Positions 49,025 to 49,150 of a stretch of 49,150 nucleotides of DNA are shown piece after piece. The notes under the pieces were generated by a model, which saw only the letters and a list, made by a program, of their open reading frames with translations, did not search any database and was not told the DNA's origin. Origin of the DNA: an uncultured Oscillibacter sp. (GTDB lineage Bacteria; Bacillota; Clostridia; Oscillospirales; Oscillospiraceae). The position numbers and the translations under genes were made by a program. The first letter of the stretch is position 1. Each line of letters starts with the position of its first letter. The DNA lies in the NCBI GenBank assembly GCA_910589315.1, contig CAJUTB010000021.1, positions 1 through 49,150 on the forward strand, read 5' to 3'.

Positions 49025-49150
49025 AGCAGCAGCGGCAGCGGGGTTCGGCGCAGAGGCAAGTCGATTTGGACTTCCCATTTACAGAAGTGCCAACTAAAGT
49101 CTTGCACCGCACCTGACAAACGCTCTTTTCTTTTGGACCGTGAACGGCCC
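49025..49150 (+). repeat. Dispersed multi-hairpin repeat, copy C2 (cut by window end)
   Basis: Nearly identical to copy A from CAGCGGCAGCGG through GCAGAGGCAAGTCGATTTGG, CTAAAGTCTTGCACCGCACC and TTTTGGACCGTGAACGGCCC, with only scattered substitutions. It runs off the window before the main hairpin. It is head-to-head with copy C1, 38 bp apart. No gene is seen in 48709-49150. Confidence 0.9.

Overview
The window looks like chromosomal DNA of a GC-rich anaerobic Clostridia-type Firmicute, most likely Oscillospiraceae-like. This is inferred from gene content and signals, not from a database match. Supporting signs are strong AGGAGG ribosome sites, sigma-A promoters with 17-bp spacers, a perfect CIRCE/HrcA operator before groESL, a T-box leader before pheST, a cobalamin riboswitch, RNase M5, IreB, MltG and a Firmicute-type Pgi. 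No rRNA, tRNA, CRISPR array, transposase or phage module was seen.

Layout. 1-4.3 kb: a small P-loop ATPase, a lipoprotein diverging from a small Cro-type regulator, pgi, and a D,D-carboxypeptidase. 4.4-9.8 kb: a DUF1540 protein, a TSUP exporter split into two half genes, then a run XRE regulator-comEC-holA-rnmV. 9.8-13.3 kb: groES-groEL under CIRCE, then hemW. 13.3-16.8 kb (minus): a small membrane protein, a penicillin-binding transpeptidase and an FHA-FtsW/RodA fusion. 17.1-18.9 kb: an MBL-fold hydrolase and a SUKH-like protein, convergent. 19.0-24.5 kb: a cobalamin riboswitch with terminator in front of a five-gene Opp/Dpp/Nik-type ABC importer. 24.6-27.8 kb: a three-gene TRAP transporter. 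28.4-29.0 kb: a decayed AT-rich chloramphenicol acetyltransferase gene. 29.1-34.3 kb: T-box leader, Nudix hydrolase, pheS, an Imm51-like gene and pheT. 34.3-37.0 kb: IreB, a small unknown protein, an SH3/NlpC-P60 endopeptidase and an XRE membrane regulator with ECKKE repeats. 37.4-41.6 kb: a U32 protein and mltG, a 30%-cysteine mini-protein, tmk and a TagA-type glycosyltransferase. 42.0-49.1 kb: a DMT permease, a DNA-repair/HAD/aldolase/pentapeptide cluster, an iron-sulfur aldo-keto reductase, a GNAT remnant, mntR, a degenerate MobA-like protein and thiamine pyrophosphokinase.

How the genes fit together. Most of the content is housekeeping: envelope growth (carboxypeptidase, PBP, FtsW, MltG, NlpC/P60), chaperones, translation (PheST) and DNA metabolism (HolA, Tmk, glycosylase). 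The FHA-FtsW fusion and IreB both point to Ser/Thr kinase (PrkC/IreK-type) control of the cell wall, although no kinase is in the window. The two importers are next to each other, but only the ABC system lies behind the B12 riboswitch.

The best candidate for something undescribed is a dispersed, non-coding, multi-hairpin repeat family of about 250 bp. It has four copies here (37125-37380, 41660-41962, 48787-48986 and 49025 to the window end), and at least two stems are kept by compensatory changes between copies. Other items worth checking are the riboswitch-controlled ABC importer, the insertion in PheT, the cysteine-rich mini-protein, the repeat-bearing regulator and the vestigial genes.
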